Shown here one piece after another: positions 38,261 through 49,762 of a stretch of 64,000 nt of DNA. A model generated the notes under the pieces. That model was not told the DNA's origin. It saw only the letters and a program-made list of their open reading frames with translations, and made no database searches. The position numbers and the translations under genes are program-made. The DNA comes from Lineus longissimus (taxonomy: Eukaryota > Nemertea > Pilidiophora > Heteronemertea > Lineidae), in the NCBI RefSeq assembly GCF_910592395.1, contig NC_088310.1, positions 10,361,501-10,425,500 on the forward strand, in the 5' to 3' direction. Within the stretch, counting starts at the first letter, position 1. Each line of letters begins with the position of its first letter.

Positions 38261-38799
38261 AACGCTACCGCAACACAGTTCAGCTTTAAGCCTGCTGAAG
38301 CCTTACAAACAGTCCATAAAACACGGTTCAGCTTTAAGTCTGCTGAAACATTAGCAACGCTTTGGATGGATGCGCCTCAAGATTTTGATCAACCTTAAAC
38401 TTGCTGACCAATGCTACAGTTAAGTAACGCAGTTACATATATATGATATATATTCAGCTTTAAACCCGCTGAAACAACAATTAAGACTCCAGAAGAATTC
38501 TTAAAGTTAGGCATTTTGCCTGCAATTCAACACACTTACAGTATGAAATCACAAGATCATATAAATGAATAATCTACGGATTTCAAACTCCTCTGGGCAA
38601 AGAAATTGAATCAGAGCCCAGACCCACAGTAAGGCATTTGGCCTAGATTCCAACAACATATTTACAAAGAGTTTGGAGGGCTATGAAATCACAAGATCAT
38701 GATGAATGATGAATAATCCTCAGATTTCAAAGCCCTCTGGGCAGAGAGTCTGTGCCGGGAATAGAATCCCACACTAGTACTGCTAAATTGTCCTTTAGT
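38261..38799 (-). mobile_element. BEL/Pao internal 3' segment right of the Polinton
   Basis: Begins with the second aacgct copy (38261-38266). It holds three near-palindromic TTCAGCTTTAAG-type units (38279, 38327, 38453) and two direct copies of a ~65-bp segment starting tatgaaatcacaagatcat (about 38,542 and 38,680). It lies between pol and the 3' LTR of the BEL element. Confidence 0.75.
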
Positions 38800-39747
38800 T
38801 TAGTTTGGCTCTCCATCCGGGACGTCCCGGGAAATAAGCGCGATTACCTTATGGATGGGGCGCTCAAGGTGGCCGTTTTTTACCTGTAGCTTTAGCGTTC
38901 TTACCAGGCCATCGTGGCTTTCGCGGGCGTCCAACACGCGGGCGAGAGGCCAGTCGCAACGTGGACGGGCGTCATCCATTATACAGACAATATCATCTTT
39001 GGTCAAGTTGCGCTGGACTTTGGTCCATTTTTTGCGTTGTTGCAGCGTGGGCAGAAATTCTTTCCTCCACCGGGTCCAAAATTGATTGGCTAAATGCTGA
39101 ACGGCGCGCCAACGTTTTCGACAATACAAATCCTGCTCTACAAATTTACCGGGGAGGGGCATGACGACCTTAGACTTGAGCGTCAGCAGTTGATTGGGAC
39201 ACAATGGCTCCAAGGAGTCTGGTGACTTCGTATCCACATATGTCAGGGGTCGGCTGTTGACAATCAATTCTACTTCAACTAGGAGAGTGTGTAACAGCTC
39301 ATCATCTAATCGATTCCCATGCTTTGCTAGTAAACTGGACAGCACATTTCGAGCACACCCAATCATCCTTTCCCAACTACCGCCCATGTGACTGGCGCTA
39401 GGAACATTCATATCAAATTGGACCCAGTCACAATTGTCTTTGAGTAACTCACGAGCTATTTTATCATTGTCCATTTCAGCCAATGCGGCGGCGAATTCGT
39501 TTCGTCCCCCTATGAAGTTTGTTCCGCGGTCGCAGCGCAATTTTCTGATTGGCCCCCTGCGGCAAGCGAAGCGACGGTATGCGTCGATGAACGAGGTTGT
39601 ATTCAGACTGTTAGCTACCTCTAGATGAATAGCTCTTGAGGACATACACGTAAAAAGAGCTACCCAGCGCTTGTTATCATTGCGACCAGATTTGACAATG
39701 AACGGCCCGAAGTAATCGACAGCGCTGTGCGTGAATGGAGCTGCGGG
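38800..39747 (-). pseudogene. BEL/Pao integrase core and C-terminal domain
   Basis: Same frame as the previous segment, after the stop; the first internal ATG is at 39645. The core has the first Asp in SAVDYFGPF, LRCDRGTNF with the second, and HMGGSWERMIG with the Glu. The C-terminal part (RWRAVQHLANQFWTRWRKEF; DARESHDGLVRTLKL) is typical for BEL/Pao. Confidence 0.88.
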
Positions 39748-41241
39748 CTAAAAGCGATCCTCTGGAAGATTGGCCATTTTTTGACCACATGGGGTTCCTC
39801 TTAATTTGCGACACGAAACACATTTCATGATGTAAGTGGTCATGGCGGCTCGCCCCCCGACAATCCAAAACCCAGCTTGCCTGGTGCTATTCAAAGTGAT
39901 GCCACGTCCTGCATGTCCTTCCATTTTGTGGTGATGGTCAATGATCAGATTGGTGATGTGGCTGCTTCGAGGCAATAGAATCGGCAGTCTCACTGACGAA
40001 GACACTTTGGCATGCTTGATTCTTCCTCCAACTCTCAAGATTGACTTGGCATCTAGGAATGGATCTAAGGAGACAAGACTGCTGTCTTTACCCACATGAT
40101 TGGTTCCTGTTGTCTTTTCTTTCCTTTGGGTTGGCTGGTTGGCTGTCATCAAGGTTTGAATCTCTCGTGGAAATGATTCGTTCTGTGTTATCTTCAGGAT
40201 TCTGTTCTGGGCCGTCTGCATTTCCTGGACTTTAACTGGTGTATATCCTTGAACTGCAGTGCTATTTTTTAGCAACTTGAAATAGCGCAAGCACAGAGCA
40301 ACAGCTCTTTTTAACCTAAACCAGTCGGAGAAATATTCAAATCTTTCAGTCATGCTTGCAAACTTGGCCGGATTCACAGACACAATCGTTTTATTCACAG
40401 TGACAGACCGTTTCACTTCTGGGTCGTCGTCTGCTATTGGGATCGGCTTCTTTGTCATCATAAGAGTGGAGCTTTCACTGTTTTGTAGGAACTCTGGACC
40501 TTTCCACCATAATCTGCTGTTTATGAGACCTTCAGCATTTGTACCACGCGATGCTATGTCTGCAGGGTTGCTTTCTGTAGCCACATGTCTCCACTGACCT
40601 GGTGTTGTGACATCACGGATTTGCTGTATTCTATTCGCTACAAACACATGGAATCGCTTGGAATCGTTTGAAATGTAACCCAACACAACCATGCTGTCTG
40701 TATGATACAGGGCTTCTATTTCTTGCATCTTAAGCTCTCTTTCCAAGAAGGCTCCAACTTTCACGGATGTTACAGCGGCGGGTAGCTCCAATCTTGGGAT
40801 CGTCATGGCCTTGGGTGGCGGAACTCTGGATTTTGACATAACCAATGCTGTTTCAACTCTCCCCTTGTCGTCCACCTGTTTGAGATAGCTACACTGACCA
40901 TATCCATTTTCACTGGCGTCTGAAAAGCAATGCAGCTCCGTACGCACTACTGGTCCAAGCTCCCTTGTTTTATAGCATCTTGGGATATTTGCTTGTGTGA
41001 GTTTCTCAAGTCTGATCGCCAATTTTCCCATTTCATACTGATGTCTTCTGGCACAGGATCGTCCCAATCGGCTTTCTGGCCACACAATTCCTGTAGGATC
41101 AATCGTCCCTTCAAAAGAACGGGTGCTACCAGACCTAGTGGGTCGAATATTGAAGAGACCGTTGATAGAATACCTCGGCGGGTGAGTGGTTTGTCCTTCA
41201 AACTGATCGAGAACTGGAAAATGTCGGACTGGACGTGCCAT
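39748..41241 (-). pseudogene. BEL/Pao RNase H and integrase zinc-binding segment
   Basis: Useful homology starts near 41,000 (the first ~70 residues are out-of-frame translation). RNase H has CFSDASENGYG and YHTDSMVV. The integrase H2C2 part has HHHKMEGHAGR and KCVSCRKLRG. It ends at the TAG at 39748. Confidence 0.88.
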
Positions 41242-41591
41242 CCTATTCCCAAGGTCCTTTCCATGGGCAATTCATCATGTCTCAGATCCAGACTTTGAAC
41301 ATTCTTTCCTCTCTCGGACTGTGGTACAGCTTTGAGTACTTCTTTCTCACTTGACACAAATTTGTGCAGGCGAAAACCCCGTTCTGAGCACAATGCAGTG
41401 GATTTTGTAACAATGTCAATAGTTTCAGTGATACCATCCAGGGACTTGGGCCCATCGTCTGCATAAAAGTCATCCCTCACATAGTCCGCAGCCTCCTTAC
41501 CACACTTGTCCTCCAGTTCATTAGCGGCAGCTTTCAATGCAAAATTTACGCATGCTGGGGACGAGGTGGCCCCAAAGGGATGAACGGTCAT
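40947..41591 (-). pseudogene. BEL/Pao RT palm segment
   Basis: Same frame as gag after the first stop. TVHPFGATSSPACVNFAL and the catalytic FYADDGPKS are present. The frame runs out at 40947 because of the frameshift before RNase H. Confidence 0.88.
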
Positions 41592-41630
41592 CCTGTATTC
41601 GCAAGGCGGATTGTCTAGGCAGCAGTTTTC

Positions 41631-44396
41631 CTACCACAAGAAGCGAAGGAAGTTTCTATGCTCCCTGTTTACTCCCACTTGGTGGAACATACCCTCTATA
41701 TCACAGGAGAAGGCTATCAGCCCTTTTCTGAACCTACACAATACGCCTGTAAGATTGTTGGTTATGTCGGGACCTTGCAATAATTGCTTATTCAGTACGG
41801 CGCCGTTGTACTCCGCGCTGCAATCGAACACAACCCGAATTTTTCCGGGCTTGTGCGGATGGTACACCCCATGGTGAGGTATGTACCAGATTTTACCATT
41901 GTTCATGTCAAGCTCGTCCTCGGGCACCCTTTCAGCAAACCCATTTTTAAGTAGGCCATCCATGAAAGCCTTATAATCTTCTCTGTATTGCTGATTCTTT
42001 GACAACCTCCCCTTCAGCTGCTTCAGTCTCTTCTCGACCATTGGTCGGTTGTTGGGCATTCTGACATCGTCCGGTAAAGGAAGGGGCGTCTCAAAATGGC
42101 CGTCATCTCGAACATGAATCTCATCTTTCATCAGTTGAATGAACCTTTTGTCGTTGACTGATGTCTTGGCATCTGGGTTGGTCTCCCTCTCATTAAACTC
42201 TAGCTGGAACATCTCAACAACTTGGCTGGGATTCATCTCTTTGGCACTAATAGAATAGACAAAATGACCTGAAACCGAATGATTGTTAGAATTTCCAACT
42301 CGACCGACGACCCCCCACCCCAAGGCGGTGCGGACGCCATAGGGATCATTATCGTCCCCAGGCACAATTTCTAGCGGTCTGATGGCCTTTGTGCAATTGT
42401 TGCCAATTATAATACCAACTTCAACTGAATCCAAGTACCTAGTCAATTCTTCTGCAATTTTCTCAAGGTGTTTCCATTTCCTGGCAGTTTCTGGTCTCGG
42501 TACTTGACTCGGGTCTGCAGGTATAGCTGCATGGGAAAGAACGGCAGGCAGATTCACTTCACTTGACTCGCGTAGTCCTCTTACCACCAATCCGTCTACT
42601 TTCTGGCATGCCACCATTTCCTCGCCCAATGCTGTCGACATCTTCACATTGACGGCGTCACCATGTACATTTAGTTTGTCCAATACCGAGTCAAGGACCA
42701 GGCAAGCGTTTGCCTGATCGTCTAGCAGTGCGTAAACCACAGTAGTTTCCAGCGGGTGGTCTTTGTGGTAAATTGAAACAGGTACTATCAATGAATGAGC
42801 GCAATCGCAACTAGTAGTATCTGAATCATATGTTTTAGTACAGCGCACAACGGCATTCTGATCTGTGGTACGCGAAGTGGTAGGTGCGGGCTGGCGCGAG
42901 TAATCATGTAGTAGGGTGGGATGTGTCAATTGACACACCTCGCATTTCATCTTGCTTAGGCACCGGAATTTTTTATGCCCTTTCTTGAAACACCCCAGAC
43001 ACAGACCCTTGCCCTTCACTAACTCCAACCTTTCGATCAAAGATTTGCCCCTGAACACTGCAAAAGATTCCAGTGAGTGGGCCCGCTGGCATAATAAACA
43101 AACAGCAGGTGCCCTCACCCCAGAATTATTACCAGTAGGTACATTCACCTGAGAATCATTACGCCCACCAGAAATATCAGAATTAGTTGCAAAGGCAGAA
43201 ACACTAAACCCCTTTGAAACATTCTGACTAGGCCCCTTTTGCACAGATTGAGGATCACGTTTAGCGCCATGATTGGGAACATTTACAACAGATGATTGTC
43301 GTTCAAGTAAAGGATTGCAAAGGATCCTTGCTTCCCTTTCGATAAATGCACACAATTTCGAGAAGGGCGGATGTTCATTTCTTGGTTCCCCACGACAGTT
43401 CTCAGAATCCTCGTATTGCCAGTTGTCGACGAACTTGATCCACCGGATCTGTAGACCTCTTGGCAGCTTGGTGAGTATGGTATCCTGTTCCAGGGAGTCG
43501 TTCAACACCGACAGTTGACCAAGGGTTGACATGGCGCCCTCGCATTGATTCAGGAAATCAGCGAACTCACGAAGAGATTTCCCAGTCTTCACTTGAGGCC
43601 ACTTTGCCAACTTTTCTCTAAAGTTCTGGGCCAATCGAATTTTGTTACCAAAACGATCCTGTAAAATGGCCTTGGCACGGACGTATGCATCGCTGCTGCT
43701 CATGAGAAGCAGTCCTTTGATGGCTTCCTTGGCTTCCTTGGCTTCTCCGGCTGTGTAGCGCCCAAGATAGTACATACGATCCGCGGCGTCTGGGTATCTA
43801 TCCTCAACAAGGACCTTGAATGAGTTCAGCCAGACTGGGAATTCAAATATGTCGCCTTGGAACCTTACAGTCTCCTTCTTTGGGAGACCATCTCCCTTTT
43901 TAGTGATCACATCGGCAAACATGGCCAATGCATCTGCCAAGCTAGTGTTCTGGGACAGTGGTGCCATAGCACCAATTTGTCCATTAGTATTTTCACGAAC
44001 AGTGTCACTAACGGCTGATCCCAAGCCAGCAGCAGGCCGGCTTGGTGGCATCACAACATCATCATCAATATTTTCAGTATTGAGAGTTCTTGATAACAGG
44101 GGGGAATCAGTCCCCACCCCAGCGTCCCTGGCCAAATTGACCGCATAGGCAGAGTCAGGCCTATGGGTCACGACGACTCGCTGAGGGACAGAGTCCGAGT
44201 TTCTTGAAGTTCGCCCTTTCACACTACGTTCCAACTCAAGCTGAGTTTTTATGAGCTCCTCAGTGAGTCTTTTGTTTTCTCTTTGGATTAAATGTAAATC
44301 CATTGAGCGTTGTTCCTCACGATGACGAAGACGTTCCATATCTGCGGCTTGCAGAAGTAGTTGGAGGGGATCTTGGCCCTCTTCACCATTCATCAT
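41631..44396 (-). CDS. BEL/Pao gag, aspartic protease and RT N-terminus
   Basis: 921 residues. Coiled coil (about 15-75), Gag capsid-like region of the DUF1759 type (FEFPVWLNSFKVLVEDRYPD and onward, about 168-310), Cys/His knuckles (CLLCQRAHSLESF; CLGCFKKGHKKFRC; CEVCQLTHPTLLHDY, about 430-505), protease with ALLDDQANACLV (about 560), and the start of RT (GKIRVVFDCSAEYNG, about 855). It ends at the TAG at 41631. The start ATG is 37 bp inside the 5' LTR. Confidence 0.9.
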   Translation of the reverse strand: MMNGEEGQDPLQLLLQAADMERLRHREEQRSMDLHLIQRENKRLTEELIKTQLELERSVKGRTSRNSDSVPQRVVVTHRPDSAYAVNLARDAGVGTDSPLLSRTLNTENIDDDVVMPPSRPAAGLGSAVSDTVRENTNGQIGAMAPLSQNTSLADALAMFADVITKKGDGLPKKETVRFQGDIFEFPVWLNSFKVLVEDRYPDAADRMYYLGRYTAGEAKEAKEAIKGLLLMSSSDAYVRAKAILQDRFGNKIRLAQNFREKLAKWPQVKTGKSLREFADFLNQCEGAMSTLGQLSVLNDSLEQDTILTKLPRGLQIRWIKFVDNWQYEDSENCRGEPRNEHPPFSKLCAFIEREARILCNPLLERQSSVVNVPNHGAKRDPQSVQKGPSQNVSKGFSVSAFATNSDISGGRNDSQVNVPTGNNSGVRAPAVCLLCQRAHSLESFAVFRGKSLIERLELVKGKGLCLGCFKKGHKKFRCLSKMKCEVCQLTHPTLLHDYSRQPAPTTSRTTDQNAVVRCTKTYDSDTTSCDCAHSLIVPVSIYHKDHPLETTVVYALLDDQANACLVLDSVLDKLNVHGDAVNVKMSTALGEEMVACQKVDGLVVRGLRESSEVNLPAVLSHAAIPADPSQVPRPETARKWKHLEKIAEELTRYLDSVEVGIIIGNNCTKAIRPLEIVPGDDNDPYGVRTALGWGVVGRVGNSNNHSVSGHFVYSISAKEMNPSQVVEMFQLEFNERETNPDAKTSVNDKRFIQLMKDEIHVRDDGHFETPLPLPDDVRMPNNRPMVEKRLKQLKGRLSKNQQYREDYKAFMDGLLKNGFAERVPEDELDMNNGKIWYIPHHGVYHPHKPGKIRVVFDCSAEYNGAVLNKQLLQGPDITNNLTGVLCRFRKGLIAFSCDIEGMFHQVGVNREHRNFLRFLW

Positions 44397-44433
44397 TGTT
44401 GGCGTTGATCGTTATCGTAGGCAGAGTTTTTAC

Positions 44434-45359
44434 TGTGGCGGCATTAGCCCAGTAACTTAACAATTCTCATTTCGTTTACATGGTTTATTATTTACGTCAT
44501 TCCACAGATCACGTAAAAACTGAAAGATACAAAAATATAGGGAAGATAAGTAAAATGCAACACAGCCAGATACCAAGGATACAAAAGAAAGGAAATCTAC
44601 AGGGAGCCTAGCTGAAAGGACGAAACTGTCATGGAAAATTTGGGCATGACCTGTAGCCTAATTCACTTTAAAGTCCAAGGAACTATTTGACAGTCTCAAG
44701 GATTACCTAACATCCCTCTAAATTACCAAGGGATGGTCTATACATTGATACATTGAACAACACACACAATGCATGTGATCCGAGTACACAACCTTGTGTA
44801 CTGCAGCCATTACAGCAGAAATCCGCTATAAACACTTGAATATTCCTCGTATTCACTAATTACCTTGACTGGGCCTAAGTACAGAGCAAGTAAATGTCAT
44901 TAAAGTACCATAAAGGTGTAGTAAAGTGTACAGAAATCTATTTCTAGCAATTTCGTTTCTTGTTTACATTCTGTCACTTCAATTCCGGTTCCGGAAGGTG
45001 CTGTCATCTGTCGTTGCCATTAGAAACCAATTCGCTTCAGGCTATGCTCAAGGCACCTCATAAAACACCTGATTAAGACCACCTGCGGTCCGTAGTGATT
45101 TCTATCATATTATTCAGTGCAGCCTATATACATTCGTAATTCATTTACCTCTGTTGCCTCCGTCAGTAGCTTTGATAACAATGAATAAACGGGAAAGAAG
45201 AACGGACTGGCCCCGGAATACGACTCTGTCTCTCAAGAGAATCGGGCAAAAGCGTGCTCGAGATGGCGTCGTCACGTGACATCAAAAGGCGCGAATCTAC
45301 TCAAGGCGCCAAGTTCTAAACTTAAAAAACTTCGCTGTTTCAACTTGAAAACAGTGACA
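44434..45359 (-). repeat. BEL/Pao 5' LTR
   Basis: 926 bp, TG...CA on the plus strand, matching 18,242-19,167 with about six substitutions that I can count. Followed by gtgtt, the second target duplication. Confidence 0.93.
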
Positions 45360-45364
45360 GTGTT

Positions 45365-46828
45365 CCTCCGTAGATCTCTCAAGAGATCCTCAAAATTGCT
45401 AAAACAATTGTTCAATTCGTGTGCTCGATTTGATGTCATGATGCAGAACAAAATCGCCAACTTCGAAAAAGTGCGGGAGTGGAGAAAAGTAGATTATATG
45501 ACATCAGCAGTTTAAGTGGTCACGTGCGTTCTGGCAGGAGTCACGTGAGTGCTGTTGTCGTTAAAATTCGGAAGGAAAAAAATCCTGCCGTGTCTTTCGT
45601 TCTGACCAAAAAAATGTTTGAAACATGCAAATGAATGAATTATTATGAAGGAAAAAAATACACGGATCGGAATCTTTAACTTGTTGTTGTCAAATTTCGG
45701 TCCTGAGATAAATTTTTATACAGTTTCGCAATTTGTAGCGTGATTCTGGCGTAAAATTGTGTCCTGATGTAAAAAAATCGGTCCTGAATAAATTCCGCTT
45801 TGTCATGCCATAATGCAGGTCGGATCGAAGAATTACAAATGCTTTTTTTGAAAGATCAAGTGGTTGAGGAAAACGACAGGCAATTACATCGTTAATTAAG
45901 AGGCACTTTTTTAAAGATCAGTACTGAGGTAAAAACTCATCATCTCCGATATCGTTTACATATCACAGTTTTGAAGTACTCCGATTAACCCCTCCCCTAC
46001 GAAGTTAGCCACACGAACGTTTTGGTCATTTTACAACCTTAGCATTTCGATTGCATTTATTTTTGATGAACAGAACTGTCATTCCATGGTTTCAACATTT
46101 GTAGGGCACAACAATGGCCAAGGTGTACCATTTTCAAAAATAAAACTAATGGGCACATGCTTCTGTTTAATTGACGTTAGCGCCACCTCATGGATTACCC
46201 GAAAGTGTGAATTGTGCAGCCCATATATTTGACCGTAACTAAGGGCAGAATGGCGTGCCCATGAAATTTCTGGCTGTTTTTCAATAAGGAGGTGTCTCTT
46301 AACAATAAATATGGGTAAGTTCCTTGGCTACGTACTCTGCAAGGAGAAAGAGGGTCCCGGATTATGGATGGTGGGCGACCACACCCATTTCTGAACTATG
46401 CCAATTTCATGCAAAATCGCTCCCCATGACAAAAACTCAGGGTAGGATGCAGCTTTGATACCTTAACTTTTGATAAAAAGAACAAAATCCATGGGTAATT
46501 GATAGAGAATGTCATATCTAACCCATTTAGACCATGGTTTTACCGTGTATTAGCATAGAAATGTACATTATACACAGGTAATATGCAGCTCAGCCAGTTT
46601 ATGCACAATATGAGTTGTCCGACTTTACGAACTTCTTCCAGGATAAACACTTGTGCAGACCTTGTCTGGCTACAAAAGCATGCTTTAAATATCAAATAAC
46701 ATGAGTCAGAAGAAGAATCACAACTCACCAATGCGACCCCTTGTCCCAATGTAAAGGTGTCAAGTCCACATACATCAATCCAATCTCCAAGATCAGTGCA
46801 ACAAAACTTATAAAAATGCTGTTGATAG
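45365..46828. other. Host spacer between two retrotransposons, no gene recognised
   Basis: Unique-looking sequence. A 115-codon minus frame at 46,540-46,887 runs into the Gypsy LTR and is not called. I see no RNA gene. Confidence 0.45.
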
Positions 46829-48385
46829 TGTAACGGGAAAGCCGTTCCGAGCGGTCCAGGTGTCACTAGAGACAGGGACAAAGGCACAATCAGGAAGACA
46901 TTTCTGAATTCTTCAGGCAGGGACTTTCAAAAGGGATCAGGGCCATGGAGAATCGGAGGATATGAGTCAGGAAGATGAAGATGCTACTCTACCACAAAGG
47001 ACAGACACTTATATGTGATTATAGATTTTAATATCAACACTTGACTTCAACTATTTACAACTATTTACAACTACACAAATACAATGACACAACATGGAAC
47101 TCTTTAAACACAGCAATCAGCGCTTGGTCTGATTAAAACACTCCCCAAACAATCTCATATTTACAGTAACTGGTTGAGAGAAGGATATTGACTCATGTCA
47201 ATATCTTCGCCTTCTATAAGACGGACCAAGAGTTCAATTAACTCGTCCAAAAACTCAACTAGATCTTCTAGTTCTATAAAAGTGCCAATGATGATGATAT
47301 CATCTGGATATATGTGCACACTTGGTGCATTCAGGGGAACCGAAGGTTCTGGCATCTTTAGAATTGATTGTTTACCTCCCCAGAAATACCAATAGATTAG
47401 ATAGGATTGCTCAAATATAACCCTCCGGGTTTAGGAGCTGACTCAAGTCAATTTGGAGTTGGTACAACCAAAAAGATCAAGGCTACTGCCTTTGCTTTGT
47501 CTATAGATTAATCAAAGTACATTTATCCTCATGGATAACCAGCGCTGCTATTAGCAAGCTACACAATGCATGAACATGTGCGTGAAGAATCTGACAGAAT
47601 GTAAGACAGTACTAACCTTACCTAAATGATAATTCTCAGTGTACTAGTAAGAGTTCTACTAGGAGAACCGCTAGTTGGCTAATTGGTCTAATTGATGTAA
47701 TTGGTGTAATTGGGCCTGGTGTGCAGGCAATCTGATTGTTTTGGGGCTTACATGAGCTTTTATACCCCCCTACGGGGTCCTTCCACGGGCTACCCCGTCC
47801 CCAGATAATTCACGATCCTTGAAAGATGCTCGAAGTTTTGAAAGATGCACCAACTTTAGGCACAATTTGTGACCACACTTCAAAATCCAGAGCTTTGAAA
47901 TCGACATCCCCAGATGCTATAAACATAGTTTTACCACATGAAACACTTTAAAACACTTTATGCTCAAAATATCCTGCTTTTGAACCACTTTAAAACTTAC
48001 AACACGTGAAAACAAAGGTCCAGCTTCCAAACAAATTGATGAGAATGACGTCATCAAACATGGCGGACAAGTTTACAAAAGTCCGAAATTGCACCCATAA
48101 AAACACTTATTACAAATACACAGTTACTTATAAACTTACCAGGAAGCTCTAGATAAATTGGTCCTAAGGAGACAAAGGTCTCTCCAAAGTTTGATGATCT
48201 AACACCACACAGTTTTGTGTAAAATTGTCTTCAAACACGAAAATCTGCTCCGGTAAAAATCTTCTAGGTACACATAAAATGCAAACCCGAAGAACGAGTA
48301 CTGACGGCACAGCGGTTGTATGTAAAATGCGGACTTAAACAGGTCCCAAGACGAAACGAAGGAGCTAAAGGTTAATTTTGTTACA
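46829..48385 (-). repeat. Gypsy 3' LTR, 1,557 bp
   Basis: Starts TGTAACGGG and ends TTTTGTTACA. The polypurine tract adjoins it on the minus strand. The first 1,225 bp match the right copy closely. A 64-codon acidic, Leu/Ile-rich minus frame (47,161-47,355) is open in both LTR copies. Confidence 0.88.
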
Positions 48386-49213
48386 TTACCCCCCCCCCCG
48401 GTTGAAACATTGACGCCCTCGTCAATAACTTCTTTGCCTCAAACAAAATTAAACTACATAAGTAAAAGCTGTCTTAAAACCAAAGTTCCAAAAGTTTCAA
48501 TTACCCTATGCACAATATACTACACAAACTTCAACAGTACAGTACGGTATCAAATAAAATCTTATGTACCCAATAAAACACACATCATCTCCCAACTGTT
48601 CTTATCACATCCTGACTTCATAACTTGAGACATTCCCAAGAGCACCTTTCCCATTCTCAACTTTTTCTGACGGTGATCAATCTAAAACATACAGCACCTG
48701 CACAGTGCAAGACCACTGCAACACCAAAATATCCGACTAGTAAAACACAGGTATATAAATGTACAACAAATGGTTCAAAATACTTATAAAATTTGTTTAC
48801 CCGAGAAAACCAGTTCAAATTGAAACATTCAACACTTGCAATATTCCACTACTCACAATCTCAAAATATCGTATCTAAATAACGCTGTCAAAGTTGAGAT
48901 TCAAGCATCAAGGCTAAAATAACTGTTCATGGACAGCGCTTAAAATCTCAATCGGCAGGTCGGGTTGCTATATACACAATATTATAAGCGGTTATCAAAA
49001 ATACTTGGAATGCACCGTTATCAAAATACTCTTAAATGCACAACAGTCACATAAACTTTGAAATGAAACAACATGTAATGGCAGTCAACCTAAACTTTGA
49101 AAAAACTAGTTTCTACTTAAATTGGTTTATACAACAGGCTTCATATCACCTCACGAACAATCCTTAAGCTAGATGAGTAAGTTTACACTCACGAGAAACA
49201 GAGTCAAAGTCAT
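48386..49213 (-). other. Gypsy polypurine tract and 3' noncoding region
   Basis: Minus strand reads CCGGGGGGGGGGGTAA directly before the 3' LTR (48386-48401), the polypurine primer. The rest is AT-rich and shows no frame. Confidence 0.7.
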
Positions 49214-49762
49214 TTATTTAAACATTTCAAAAATACTGTCCAGCGAGTCGTTGTCATCACGCTCGTTGGTGAACTTGGAAAATCGTATATCTGCACCGGA
49301 TTCCTCCTCGTTTTCTGCAGGGCGAGTTTCCACTGTTTGGGCCGAAGTGCAAGTGCAACTACACTTCCTATTCACCAGTTCCTCTAGCAGCGCGGTCTGC
49401 CTGTCCAGCTGGGACTTGATTAGTGGCCAGTTGTCCTCTAGTGGCGACGGTCGTCGTTCGGCTACCAATACCTCTTTTACTATACTCAATATATTCTGCT
49501 TCAGCTCAGCTGATACCTCTGAACTGATAGCACTTCCCTTGTTGGACTCGTTGCCCAAAACAGGGTCAGGTCGCGTCTCCTCGGTATTACGGCTATTGTC
49601 GGCAACTGGATGGACAGTCAAGTCCAGGGGTTCGCAGTTGTCCCCAATTACTGTGTGTTGCCTGAGGCAACTGTGCCGGCGTGTAACTTGCCTTAGCAAA
49701 GGGAATGCAGACAGCACTCCCAAGCCGCGGTGTCGAGCCAAAATTCTTGAACAGCACTCCAC
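49214..49762 (-). pseudogene. Open frame at the 3' end of the Gypsy element, unknown
   Basis: 182 residues with an acidic, helical second half (AELKQNILSIVKEVL; KCSCTCTSAQTVETRP; DDNDSLDSIFEMF). No integrase or envelope motif is visible. It overlaps the end of the RT-RNase H frame in another frame and probably lies across a deletion joint. Confidence 0.45.

Larger units (their letters stand above)
38800..44396 (-). pseudogene. BEL/Pao gag-pol, broken by two stops and a frameshift
   Basis: One gag-pol frame read right to left. An in-frame TAG at 41631-41633 sits where a Trp codon (TGG) is expected after FLRFLW; the frame changes near 40,985-41,020 between RT connection and RNase H; a second in-frame TAG stands at 39748-39750 between the integrase zinc part and its core. 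The remaining domains keep recognisable catalytic residues. The lesions are few and match the small LTR divergence, so loss of function is recent or partly reflects sequence error. Confidence 0.9.
18242..45359 (-). mobile_element. BEL/Pao LTR retrotransposon, split by a Polinton
   Basis: Two direct 926-bp LTRs (TG...CA ends) bound the element. The 5-bp duplication gtgtt stands at 18237-18241 and 45360-45364, the usual size for BEL/Pao. Subtracting the Polinton and its target duplication leaves about 8.24 kb. I count about six differences between the LTRs, so the insertion is fairly young. Pol nevertheless has two in-frame stops and a frameshift. Order on the minus strand: 5' LTR, gag, protease, RT, RNase H, integrase, 3' LTR. 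Confidence 0.93.

Noticed and set aside
46540-46887. 115-codon minus frame with CTDLGDWIDVCGLDTFTLG
   Set aside because: It could be a host exon (a gtgagt donor follows), but it runs across the Gypsy LTR boundary and I found no partner exons.
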